DNA from: Neoarius graeffei
Lineage: Eukaryota > Chordata > Actinopteri > Siluriformes > Ariidae
Direction: 5' to 3'
Length of the DNA stretch: 64,000 nt
NCBI RefSeq assembly: GCF_027579695.1
Contig: NC_083575.1
Span: 30,979,382 to 31,043,381, forward strand
The notes beneath the pieces were generated by a model. It made no database searches, was not told the origin of the DNA, and saw nothing but the letters and a program-made list of their open reading frames with translations. Position numbers and translations under genes: made by a program. Positions 40,937-50,517 of this stretch are shown here, piece after piece. Positions within the stretch are counted from its first letter, which is position 1, and every line of letters starts with the position of its first letter.

Positions 40937-43900
40937 AGAGCACCTGGTCCATCAGCCTCTGGAAACTGGCTGCGGCACCATGGAGCCCAAATGGAAGTAC
41001 AGTGAACTGAAACAGCCCCCACGGAGTCCGGAAAGCTGTTAGCTCCCGTGACTGCTGAGACAGAGGGACCTGCCAGTAGCCCTTACAAAGATCGATGGTA
41101 GTCAAGAATTTTGCTTTGCCCAGACGTTCTAACAGGTCATCAATCCTTGGCGTTGGATAAGAATCGAATTGGGAAACAGAGTTGAGATACCTGAAGTCGA
41201 TGCAGAATCTTATGCTGCCGTCCTTTTTCGGCACAAGGACTACTGGGTTGCACCATTCACTTCTGGAAGGCTCTATGACACCCTGGGAGAGCATGACATC
41301 CACCTCCCCCTTCAGTGCGGTCAACAGGCACTCTGGGATCCTATAACTGAGACGTTTTGCAGAAGCACCTTCTTTAAGAACAATATTATGGACAACAAGA
41401 TCAGTTCTCCCTGGTCTCTCCTGGAACACCTCAGGACTGCAGATCGCCCTCACCTGGAGCTGTTGACCCTCTGGGAGGTGGCTAAGATCGAAATTCACCA
41501 GATCACCAGCAGGGGGTAAGTACTGATCGTCTACCTCCTCTTCCTCCAGTATACTTCTAACCAGCATTACATCTGTTCTCTTTTCAGGTCTCTGTACCCA
41601 CTCCTTCAGGAGGTTCACGTGTAACACCCTACAATGGCGTGACTGACCTGGAGTGGAGATCTGATATGTCGTTGGCCCAAGTTTCTTCTGCACCTCAAAT
41701 GGGCCTTGCCATTTTGCTAGCAGCTTGCTATCACTGCTTGGGAGGAGCACCAACACCTTCTGGCCAGGGCTGAAGGATCTTTGGCGGGCCTTCTGGTCAT
41801 ACCAGCCCTTCTGTTGCTGCTGGGCTTCCGCCATATGTACCTGGGCGAGCTCACTCATCTTCTGCAAACGCTCCCGCATCTGGACAACATAGGACACAAC
41901 ATTAACAGCCTTCTCTCTCCCCTGGTCACCCTCCCAGATCTCCCTCAACAAAGACAGAGGCCCTCGGACCTCATGCCCATAGAGAAGTTCAAAAGGAGAG
42001 AAACCCGTTGAAGCTTGGGGAACTTCACGGTACGCGAACAAGAGGTATGGCAGCCAGAGGTCCCAATCAGTACCACTGCTGCTGACAAACTTCCTCAGCA
42101 TCTGCTTCAAGGTCTTATTGAAGCGTTCTGTCAGCCCATCACTTTGCGGGTGGTATGGCGTAGTTCTCAGGCTCCTGATTCCCAGCAAATGATAGACCTG
42201 TTTTAAGAGAGTCGACATAAAATTAGTTCCACGATCAGTAAGAATTTCTCGTGGAAAACCCATTCTAGAGAAGAACTGCACCAGACAAAAAGCAACTGAT
42301 CTGGCTTTTATAGACTTCAATGGGAAAACTTCTGGGTACTTGGTCGCATAGTCTGTTATGACCAGCATGTATCGGTTTCCAGCTTTACTTTTCTCAACAG
42401 GACCAACAATATCCATTCCAAGGCGTTCAAATGGCGTACTGATAATGGGGAGCGGTTGGAGTGGAGCTCTGGGCGGGAGATTAGAAGATGTTATTTGACA
42501 TTCTGGACAACTTTTGCAGTACTGGGCAACATCTCTGTATAGACTGGGCCAGTGAAAATGACGTTTAATGCGAGCTGTGGTTTTATGCTTACCCAGGTGG
42601 CCAGCCCAGGGAACGGCATGCCCAAGCTGCAATATGATGTCTCTAGCTGCTTGGGGGACCACAAGCTGCAACACTGACCCCTGCTGGCGGTAGAGGATAC
42701 CCTTCTGGAGAATGTACGCCTCCTTGTTCCCATCCGGATCAGCTCCTTGTTCCTCCTCACTGATTTTCTGAAAAAGAGGAGCTAAAGAATTATCACCTTT
42801 CTGCATGTCAATGATCTCGACTGGTATCTGAAATCCTAGAGGTGATTCAGGTTCAACATTAGTTGGAAGTTCCAGCACTGTGTGAAGAAATTTCTCCCGT
42901 CTTCTCTGCCTACGAGTCTTACGAGACTTCCCGGGTTTTGTCTCCAACTCATGATTGTAAAATGGCAGGGTGCTGAGGATCTCCTGATGCTCATTAGACT
43001 TCTTAACTTGCCCTCTAGTGACAGCAGCACAACACTTCAGGTTCTTGTCCGATTCCAACAAATCAAGCAACACTGGGAGATCTCGGCCTAGTACGACAGG
43101 GTAAGGCAAATTATCAGCAACCACAACATTCAATAGATAGGTTTGATCTTCAACTCTAATGTACATCTCGGCTGTGGAATAGCACTTCTCGTCTCCATGC
43201 ACACAGCAAATCGGCACAGCGTCATTGGTACTGACAATATAAGGAGGCACAAATTTCCTGTGCACCAGGGTCTGACCACTCCCAGTATCAATTAAGGCTT
43301 TAAGAACAGTCCCGTTAACTTCGACATCAATCATCTTAGCATCTTGCTCATTAATATGAACTGAATTGACACTAGGCCGTGGCACCACACACATATTGTG
43401 AGACCTTGCTGTGTTTTTAGGACACATAGGCTTAGTGTGGCCCTCAACTCCACATAGGTAACAGATGGGTTTCTTACCGGCTGGCTTTTGTGGCTTGGGC
43501 ATGGATTGACTCTCTCCTATGAGTGGCTTACCCCCACTGGCCTCTAGCTTCGGATAGTACTGCTGGATGGTTTTACGGCTGTCTCTTGTTGTCTTCCATG
43601 AATTGTGGCTCCACGGCTGCCCCTTCTTTCGTGCCGCCACAAAGACATCAGCCAACCTAGCAGCCTCCATTGCCGAAGCAGGGTCGTGCTCTTTAATCCA
43701 GACCTGAAGCTCAGGGGACACCATTCTCAAATACTGCTCCAATATGATCATTTCACTCACATCATGAATTGTTTTACCTTTTGGCTGGATCCACTTTCCA
43801 TAGAGCTCCTTAAGCCTCACATACAGCTCCTTAGGACTTTCATCAGGATTCACCTCTAGGGAATGGAATCTTTGTCTATAGGTCTCAGGGTTAATGTCAT

Positions 43901-44543
43901 ATTTAGAGAGAATAGCTGTTTTAACTTTGTCATATTCAAGAGAGTCATCAATGTCCATATGCACATAAGCACTTCTAGCCTTACCAGTTAACAAAGGCAT
44001 CAAGTGAAAAACCCAATCTACTTTTGGCCATCGGCAAACTACAGCAATACGTTCAAATGTAATGAGAAAATGTTCAATATCGTCATTTTCAGTTAATTTT
44101 TCTAATTTAGGCCCATGACGTGGACGAACCTGACCTGTTGCAGTCGTAGTTGCATCAGCAATAAATGTGGACTCAACCTGAGCTTGCAAGTGAGGTCTGC
44201 TGGACGGAGCCTCAAGATCTGGATCAGAGTCAGTTGGTAATGGGGATGTTCGAGCTTGTACCTCTAGCTGCAGCATCTGAAACTGGTGCTGAAGTGCTTT
44301 AAACCTTTGTTCTTGTCTTGCAACCATCTCCCTCTGCTTCTCATCTCGAGCCTCCTGCTGCCCCATGTGTGCACGGAGAATGCCCGCCAGGTCCGCAAGG
44401 GTTGGTTCTCTACCTCCATCTTCGGCCTTTTCCCGTTCTGATTCTCCAGGTCTTCCCACATCGCCATCTGCTGACTTTTCCTGGGCCGCTTGGCTTGCAG
44501 CTGCTTCTTGTTCTTTTGTTCTTGTTCTTCCAGAACGAATCAT
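40923..44543 (-). CDS. Gmr1-like gag, protease, integrase and RT N-terminal half
   Basis: About 1,206 codons from the first ATG inside the element (44543); the open frame extends further into the LTR. Gag comes first, with a CCHC knuckle at about residue 359 (CYLCGVEGHTKPMC). Protease ALIDTGSGQTLV is near 415. Integrase follows: zinc region HLGKHKTTARIKRHFHW with CKSCPEC (about 650-690), catalytic Asp in GMDIVGP and LTDRGTNF, Glu in HPQSDGLTERF, then the GPY/F region KWQGPFEVQKKLG. RT begins after that (VLVPKKDGSIRFCIDFRYLN, TTIDLCKGYWQVPL, LPFGLHGAAASF). The frame ends at UGA, just before the YLDD motif, because of a one-base shift. Confidence 0.9.
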   Translation of the reverse strand: MIRSGRTRTKEQEAAASQAAQEKSADGDVGRPGESEREKAEDGGREPTLADLAGILRAHMGQQEARDEKQREMVARQEQRFKALQHQFQMLQLEVQARTSPLPTDSDPDLEAPSSRPHLQAQVESTFIADATTTATGQVRPRHGPKLEKLTENDDIEHFLITFERIAVVCRWPKVDWVFHLMPLLTGKARSAYVHMDIDDSLEYDKVKTAILSKYDINPETYRQRFHSLEVNPDESPKELYVRLKELYGKWIQPKGKTIHDVSEMIILEQYLRMVSPELQVWIKEHDPASAMEAARLADVFVAARKKGQPWSHNSWKTTRDSRKTIQQYYPKLEASGGKPLIGESQSMPKPQKPAGKKPICYLCGVEGHTKPMCPKNTARSHNMCVVPRPSVNSVHINEQDAKMIDVEVNGTVLKALIDTGSGQTLVHRKFVPPYIVSTNDAVPICCVHGDEKCYSTAEMYIRVEDQTYLLNVVVADNLPYPVVLGRDLPVLLDLLESDKNLKCCAAVTRGQVKKSNEHQEILSTLPFYNHELETKPGKSRKTRRQRRREKFLHTVLELPTNVEPESPLGFQIPVEIIDMQKGDNSLAPLFQKISEEEQGADPDGNKEAYILQKGILYRQQGSVLQLVVPQAARDIILQLGHAVPWAGHLGKHKTTARIKRHFHWPSLYRDVAQYCKSCPECQITSSNLPPRAPLQPLPIISTPFERLGMDIVGPVEKSKAGNRYMLVITDYATKYPEVFPLKSIKARSVAFCLVQFFSRMGFPREILTDRGTNFMSTLLKQVYHLLGIRSLRTTPYHPQSDGLTERFNKTLKQMLRKFVSSSGTDWDLWLPYLLFAYREVPQASTGFSPFELLYGHEVRGPLSLLREIWEGDQGREKAVNVVSYVVQMRERLQKMSELAQVHMAEAQQQQKGWYDQKARQRSFSPGQKVLVLLPSSDSKLLAKWQGPFEVQKKLGPTTYQISTPGQSRHCRVLHVNLLKEWVQRPEKRTDVMLVRSILEEEEVDDQYLPPAGDLVNFDLSHLPEGQQLQVRAICSPEVFQERPGRTDLVVHNIVLKEGASAKRLSYRIPECLLTALKGEVDVMLSQGVIEPSRSEWCNPVVLVPKKDGSIRFCIDFRYLNSVSQFDSYPTPRIDDLLERLGKAKFLTTIDLCKGYWQVPLSQQSRELTAFRTPWGLFQFTVLPFGLHGAAASFQRLMDQVLCDFF

Positions 44544-44618
44544 TCTCTTTTTGTTGGGGAATTTTTTTTTTTTCAAAAAAAACAAAGAAAAAAAAACTCC
44601 TGTGTCCGTCACTGGAAG

Positions 44619-44636
44619 ATCCCACTTCTGACACCA
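44619..44636 (-). promoter_or_regulatory. Primer-binding site (tRNA-Leu type)
   Basis: In element sense TGGTGTCAGAAGTGGGAT starts two bases after the 5' LTR. It is complementary over 18 nt to the 3' end, with CCA, that I recall for vertebrate tRNA-Leu(CAA). Confidence 0.75.
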
Positions 44637-44638
44637 GT

Positions 44639-45358
44639 TGTGAGGGAACCGATCAGTGAGGCATAAGGACACAAGGAGGTTTAGTTCAAAGTAAAGGGTT
44701 TTTATTACCCAGAAAATGATCAAAGATAAATAAAAGCCACAAACTGAAAATTAGGCCTATAAAATAAATCAACAAAAGTATGAAGACATAAGACACAAAA
44801 CTAACGTGACTTTAACTAAACAAAGACTGACCTAACACAATGAGACAAAAGGGAAGATATATCGGCTTGGCCAAACCAAAAGACACAAAAAGGGGATAAA
44901 CTAAATACATAAGCTTAAATCATAACACAGAACAAAGCAACTAAGGCCAAATTCCCCCCTCAGGCACACAGGAGATATAGTACGGCCCAATTCGTCGGCG
45001 CCGAGACTTAGGTTTTCTCAGCCCTCAGCCACGCCTTTGCCCAAACAGGAAGGGACCGCCCCCAACACTCAACCAGGTAACTCAAGACAAAAAAAAACAC
45101 ATGATTAGTGCCAAACAAATAATATAACCTTACAGTGTTAAAATGTGTGCACCCATATAAAACAATGTAAGGCTAAAGAAAGTAAACTAATAAAATAAAT
45201 AAATAAAACAAAATGTGAACTGAGTTATTTGAGCATGATAGCACATGTGACTGCAAACAACAAAATGTGCAGCAAATCTATAATGTACCAAAAGAAATTA
45301 ATAACATGCATTGGAAGAGTGAGGGCTGATGTTACCATGTGTGGCTGGAGCCATCACA
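44639..45358 (-). repeat. 5' LTR of the Gmr1-like element
   Basis: 720 bp, apparently identical to the 3' LTR. It lies 118 bp downstream of the stop codon of the unidentified host gene, in the same orientation, so it could supply a 3' end to that transcript. Confidence 0.95.
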
Positions 45359-45363
45359 ATAAC
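45359..45363. repeat. Target-site duplication ATAAC (right)
   Basis: Pairs with 39358-39362. Confidence 0.9.
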
Positions 45364-45476
45364 ATTACAAATTCATAGAATAGGGCAGAATAGTAAATGC
45401 CTACCATGGGACTAAACAGTTATTTTTCTAATTTCATTACACAACATGACACATAACCACACCTTCTACATTTCAC

Positions 45477-45572
45477 TTATTTCAAAACTTTGTATCTTGG
45501 ATTGATGTAGATTTGATCATCCAAGGACCCAGGAATCACTGGCCGACAATCAACTTCAGATTTGTCTATTTG
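45477..45572 (-). CDS. Terminal coding exon of an unidentified host gene
   Basis: After an acceptor TTATGCAG|CA, 31 codons read QIDKSEVDCRPVIPGS and LDDQIYINPRYKVLK, then TAA. Phase 0 fits exon 47311-47400 if no further exon lies between. The sequence is not low complexity and does not match any transposon frame here. I do not recognise the family; the C-terminal tail holds a tyrosine motif (YINP). Predicted from splice signals and openness only. Confidence 0.55.
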   Translation of the reverse strand, partial: QIDKSEVDCRPVIPGSLDDQIYINPRYKVLK

Positions 45573-46219
45573 CTGCATAATAAATTAATAAAATGTTAAC
45601 AATTATATAGATAATGCAGCAGCCACTTTTTTAAACAATATTTTTACACAAAACATTAGCTGATATCATAGTTCATTTCCTCCCCCAAAATAATGCTAGG
45701 TAACATGAGGCTGCAGCTATACATTCATACACCAACAGTCTTACACAGATCTGAACTATATTTTCTGAAATGTTTTTGTATTAAAAGGATTGTCGTTATA
45801 GGAAATAATTGGATTAAGCTAGCCAAGGCTGTATGAGGTAAATAAGATGTACCGGTATACATAAGATGTATAAATACATCTTTGTTAGCTATAGAGTAAA
45901 TTTAGATCATTAGCAAGAAAAAAAAAATCCTGCCTCATGGTGCTGAATAATTAGTAGAACTCTAACTCTAGAACTTTAGAACTCCAGCCAGGCTCTTTAA
46001 TAATACAAAGTACAAACTAAATGCTAATAAAAAATGGCACACAACTACATAAAACATCTCAAGTTAAATTTCCATATTGCAAGCTGAGTAAAAATACTAA
46101 AAAAAATCTCCCCACCATGCCATGTAAGTTAACTGCTTGTGCCATTTTGACAAAGTTGGCAAATTAGAATAATTAGAGTAAAATACATGGTCTAACAGTT
46201 CTGTTAGAAACCAAACTAA
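45573..46219. other. Intron of the unidentified gene (part)
   Basis: AT-rich, with no exon or repeat boundary recognised before the MITE at 46220. Confidence 0.4.
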
Positions 46220-46841
46220 GGCCACACCAATTTAATTAGTTGGTTCTGGGATTTTTTCAGGAAAAATATGAAGCAAGCGAGCGAAATAAAAATAAAAAAA
46301 TGCTCTGATGGTAAAATTAGCGGTGGAAATAGAGGGCTTTCATAATAGAGAAACAAAACAAAGACAGTACATTATTGTTACACATTTCATATGGCTCTTT
46401 TAATAGCTTATCTTATTTCCACCCATATGCATTAAGGATAATTGAAAATAAAAGTCTGAAGCAACAGTCTTGTGACTAATAGCATTAGAACAAGATTGTG
46501 CTGTCTCACCAGATATGCGGACGGTAGCCTATGTGATTAAAACTCCGCGATCAATTTAACCGAGATGAATATTCATCAACGTGCCCTCTTGAATTTTGGC
46601 ACACCTATCAAAGATTTTACGCTTCTGTTCGCTGAATATCCTAACAATCACAAACACAGGCCTTGCAGGATTCCCCTCCACAGGCAAGTTTCTTCCACAA
46701 GTCTTTATCTAAAGTGAAAGGGGCGATTTGATTGGTTTTCGACGTCACGTGACCTCAACCTGCAGTCTTCAGAATGTTTTTTTTTTCATTTTGCATTTTC
46801 TTCAAGCGGCGATTCCGAGAACCAATCGAATTGGTGTGGCC
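46220..46841. mobile_element. Harbinger-like MITE with TAA target duplication
   Basis: Inverted ends GGCCACACCAATTTAATTAG and CGAATTGGTGTGGCC, with TAA on both sides (46217-46219 and 46842-46844). The inside holds a short minus-strand relic (RPVFVIVRIFSEQKRKIF). In the intron of the unidentified gene. Confidence 0.78.
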
Positions 46842-46902
46842 TAAACCAGTATTAAAAATGACAGCTGCGGATATAATTTTTTTCATGTAAATATCAATTA
46901 AG

Positions 46903-47277
46903 GAGGCACGGTGGTGTAGTGGTTAGCGCTGTCGCCTCACAGCAAGAAGGTCCTGGGTTCGAGCCCCATGGCCGGCGAGGGCCTTTCTGTGCGGAGTTTG
47001 CATGTTCTCCCCGTGTCCGCGTGGGTTTCCTCCAGGTGCTCCGGTTTCCCCCACAGTCCAAAGACATACAGGTTAGGTTAACTGGTGACTCTAAATTGAC
47101 CGTAGGTGTGAATGTGAGTGTGAATGGTTGTCTGTGTCTATGTGTCAGCCCTGTGATGACCTGGCGACTTGTCCAGGGTGTACCCCGCCTTTCGCCCATA
47201 GTCAGCTGGGATAGGCTCCAGCTTGCCTGCGACCCTGTAGAAGGATAAAGCGGCTAGAGATAATGAGATGAGATGAG
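46903..47277 (+). repeat. tRNA-headed SINE with 12-bp target duplication
   Basis: Full-length copy: head GGCACGGTGGTGTAGTGG, B-box-like GGTTCGAGCCC, tail GATGAGATGAGAT. Flanked by ATATCAATTAAG at 46891-46902 and 47278-47289. Confidence 0.93.
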
Positions 47278-47310
47278 ATATCAATTAAGAAATGATTAAG
47301 TCCAACATAC

Positions 47311-47400
47311 CCTAAGAATATTGCTAGCTGTCACCAGCGTGAATCCTCTCCCAGTCAAAATACAGCGATATACAACTCCTATGATGCTTATCACATACTC
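47311..47400 (-). CDS. Internal coding exon of the unidentified host gene
   Basis: 90 nt, phase 0 at both ends: EYVISIIGVVYRCILTGRGF and TLVTASNILR. Acceptor TTTGGCAG|GA, donor CTTAGG|GTATGT. It may hold a short hydrophobic stretch. Family not recognised. Confidence 0.6.
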
Positions 47401-47658
47401 CTGCCAAAGTCCTTAGAAGTCAGCATTACTCTGTGACACCATGCATGAAACATACACTTGCCAACCAAAACCAATTAACTACTACTGTAACCACACCACA
47501 ACATAAACCTGTCTTTACCTGCTTCAAGAGCACATTGAATATAGCAAGCTATAGTAGTAAGCTAATGTTATTCAAGCTGAAGATAGAGAGGGCTAGTGTT
47601 AGTGTAACACTATTTGAGTAACGCTATTAGTTAAAATTTCCCCACTGAAATCCCTCAC

Positions 47659-47725
47659 CTGAGTACTACCATTCCACTGATTTCCAGGGTTTTCAATCTT
47701 ATCTGCAAGGGGCTGGTGTATGATA
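47659..47725 (-). CDS. Internal coding exon of the unidentified host gene
   Basis: 67 nt: IIHQPLADKIENPGNQWNGS and TQ, with a possible N-glycan sequon NGS. Acceptor CTTACAG|TA, donor ACTCAG|GTGAGG. It joins 47311-47400 in phase. Upstream exons were not found; the hAT element at 47823 begins about 100 bp before it. Confidence 0.6.
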
Positions 47726-48179
47726 CTGTAAGTAATAAGTAAGTATTGACAAGCATCTAAATGGCTGGCATTAGCATTGTTGTTTACATCGTCTCTGAGA
47801 AACGGATAGGATGTTCAGAGGCCAGAGGTGGACAGTAACGAAGTACATTTACTTGAGTACTGTGAGTATCTGTACTTTACTTGAGTATTAATTTTTTTAG
47901 CAACTTATGACTTTAACTTCACTACATTTGAAAGACAAATATCGTACTTTTTACTCCACTACATTTCTATCAAGGTCTTCATTACTCATGAAGCAGCTTT
48001 GAAAGTTGATGTTTTTTCTTTTCTTTTCTAAAACGTGATTGGTTTTTTTGCAGGTGACACTGAGACAGCCTATCAGTAATCACTAGGGTCATGTCACATC
48101 CATAGACTGGATAAAATCAAGTTCAATGATTTCTCAACGGCATTATTTAACATGATCAGTTGATGGCAGAATGGAAGGA

Positions 48180-48425
48180 GGCAGTACTTCTGGGGAATAT
48201 ACACCCATGGCTATAGCTAGAACCCATTTTTCAGTTTTCTGAAAGGAATAAAGAGTTTTGTTCTAAATGTTTGCTTTGTCTGCCTAAAATGGAGCACATC
48301 ACAGCCTACAAAAACTTGCCATCTGACCTGCAGAAGCATATTGAGGGATGTAAACATTTTATTCCTGAAGAAAGCTTGCAATGAAGTTTTATGTGCTTTA
48401 GAGCTGGAGATAACGTTGCAATAGC
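48180..48425 (+). pseudogene. BED-finger remnant of the hAT transposase
   Basis: A broken plus-strand frame reads CLLCLPKMEHITAYKNLPSD followed by LQKHIEGCKHFIPEE, the C-x2-C...H pattern of a BED zinc finger at a hAT transposase N-terminus. The catalytic part is absent. Confidence 0.7.
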
Positions 48426-49944
48426 GATACACTCTAGTTAGTCAAATGACTTTTATGGATTTTCCCGCCAAGTTGCCGTAGACTTGTTGGACTAAACATT
48501 AACACTGTTAACTTGGACACTGTTAGTTAGCATGTAAAAACAGAGTTATGCTAGCATGAATAACATTAACTTATCTGAAGTGCTTTCAGAAATATTTTAG
48601 CATAATCTTCCCAAGTAAACAAAATGTAGAAATCTTTCTTTTTAGTAATGTTAGCTATCCAATATGATTTTGAGTTTGAAAAGATTTTGCTAGCATGTCA
48701 GGTGGAGCTTCACTGACTAGCTAGCTTAACGTTAAACCACCATTACTCTACAGGCAGATTCATATGTGCATGAATACATACACTTGCGTCCATGCATGTG
48801 ACCTGTGAGATGGACAGTATTGTACTACTCAGTCACAACAAATTACTGGAATTTTTTGTTTCGATGTCAGATGATGGTCTTGCACTTTTTTTTTTGTCTT
48901 GCTTAAAGCTGTGTTGCTGTTGGGCAGTTATTAAGCTCGAGGTGTGGACCTGGGTTTTAAGCAGGTTGGCTTGTCCTTTTTATTTTCTGAGCAAGCTGCA
49001 TTTACATTAAAAAAAGAAGGATAAACAAACTAATACCACACCAAGGGTCTGATCTGAAGAGTCACCTGCCCTTGGTTGTTTCTTTAAAGTCCGCCTAGTT
49101 ACAGATCACTGATGAGACACCATTTTAATAACTGTTAGGAAGTCCTCATCCAGTCCATTAAAGAAATAAAGAACATGGCAAATCCCATACAAAGAAAGCA
49201 AGACAAAAAATAAACATTTAATTAACCACACTAACATATTGATCATTGGAAATCGACAGCCTGCTGAAGATTGGCAAACATCTCCCAGCCTGTCTTCCTG
49301 ATTAACATACACATACATGTGTGCACACACTGCCAGAGTTGGGTCAGAACACTACCATGCTGCTTTGTGGGGGTGGGGAGGAGTGTTACAATTTAAAAAA
49401 AAAAAAAGATAGTGGCTATTTTTCAGTTCAGTTGTGTTTCATTTTGTAACATTCTACCAGGCTCTACAAGTTAGTAATGCCGCTTTTCCACTACAAACGC
49501 AGCTGAGTCGGGCTGAGCCGTGCCGTGCTGAGTCGGGCTGAGCGGGGCTGTTGGAGTTGCATTTCGACTACAACCGCGCTGAACCGTGCTGGCTGGAAGT
49601 GGGTGGACACATTGGGTGGAGTTAGCGAAAGTGGGTGGACGTCACGTGATGTCGTTAAGCAGCGCAAACAGTGACATCAGTGATCTTTTAAGCGGTAGTC
49701 TCACGACCCGAATAGTAAACAATAAACATGGAGGACATGGAGTCGTTAGTGTTGCTGGTCTTGGTGCTGTGGCTTGTTGTCACCGACAACGCGGACAGAT
49801 ACTGGCAAGAGCGTATGGACCCTTTTCACGTGACGTCACGACAAACGCGGCCGCCATTTTGGACATGTACTACCAGTAGTTTACCACAGCCAGCATTGAG
49901 GAACGGCAGCAAAGAAAGTGTTTATTTTCAGCAAGACTTCCATC

Positions 49945-50092
49945 ATGCCACTATATTGTTGTGCACCTGGATGTAGTAACCATCAACAAACAAGGCAAGG
50001 GTTATCATTTTATCGGATCCCGGTAGATGCTGACCGACGGAGAAGATGGATAGCGGCATACCAACGCTTGTGTAGTGACCACTTTGTTGGAG
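49945..50092 (+). pseudogene. THAP-domain exon of a DNA transposon
   Basis: An ATG starts MPLYCCAPGCSNHQQTRQGL, then SFYRIPVDADRRRRWIAAYQ and LCSDHFVGG, followed by a donor GGAG|GTAAGA. This is the C2CH zinc-binding THAP fold, with Cys pair, Trp and C-x2-H, used by P-element-like transposases to bind DNA. The segment between the Trp and the Cys-x2-His is shorter than usual, suggesting an internal deletion. No transposase core follows. Confidence 0.8.
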
Positions 50093-50147
50093 GTAAGACG
50101 AATAAAATTAGCCAGAAAAGGCATTACATTGCTGTTAACATTCCATT

Positions 50148-50517
50148 CTAGTTTACTGTAATTATGATCTGGCAGCTATTTACACCGGATCCAGTGTAAA
50201 TAGCCGCCGGAGCCAACGTCCGAGGTTCCGGAGCGCGCTCGCTCGCGGCCCGGCCGGAGCCGGCGGCCGCGGAGCCGGCGCGTGCTCGCTCGCGGCCCGG
50301 CCGGAGCCGGCGGCCCCGGAGCCGGCGCGCGCTCGCTCGCGGCCCGGCCGGAGCCGGCGGCTGCGGAGCCGGCGCGTGCGTGCTTGCGGCCCGGCCGGAG
50401 CCGGCGGCCGCGGAGCCGGCACGCGCTCGCACGTGGCCCGGCCGGACGTTGGCTCCGGCAGCTATTTACACTGGATCCGGTGTAAATAGCTGCCAGATCA
50501 TAATTACAGTAAACTAG
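50148..50517. mobile_element. Compact element with 75-bp inverted ends around a GC-rich tandem array
   Basis: The outer 75 bp (CTAGTTTACTGTAATTATGA inward to GGAGCCAACGTCCG) recur almost perfectly inverted at the other end. CTAG flanks both ends and, being palindromic, may be target or terminus. Each arm holds GGATCC flanked by TTTACAC/GTGTAAA, so each arm is itself a small palindrome. It is nested in the THAP element. Confidence 0.85.
50235..50443. repeat. 47-bp GC-rich tandem repeat
   Basis: Units start at 50237, 50284, 50331, 50378 and 50425 (GCTCGCTCGCGG type), each with GGCCCGGCCGGAGCCGGCGG. Almost entirely G and C, CpG-dense, with strong self-complementarity. Minus-strand Ala/Arg-rich frames over it are artefacts. 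Confidence 0.93.

Larger units (their letters stand above)
39363..45358 (-). mobile_element. Gmr1-like Ty3/gypsy LTR retrotransposon, young, near intact
   Basis: 5,996 bp with two 720-bp LTRs that I could not tell apart by eye, a 5-bp ATAAC duplication, a tRNA-Leu-type primer site, a polypurine tract and long open frames. The pol order is protease, integrase, RT, RNase H. This copia-like order in a gypsy-type element is the hallmark of the Gmr1 group described from deuterostomes. One frameshift in RT (near 40923) is the only visible defect. Identical LTRs imply a recent insertion. Confidence 0.92.

Noticed and set aside
49106..49330. Small minus-strand frame with a hydrophobic helix (MLVWLIKCLFFVLLSLYG)
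   Set aside because: It lies in the decayed interior of the hAT element without splice signals or a known family.
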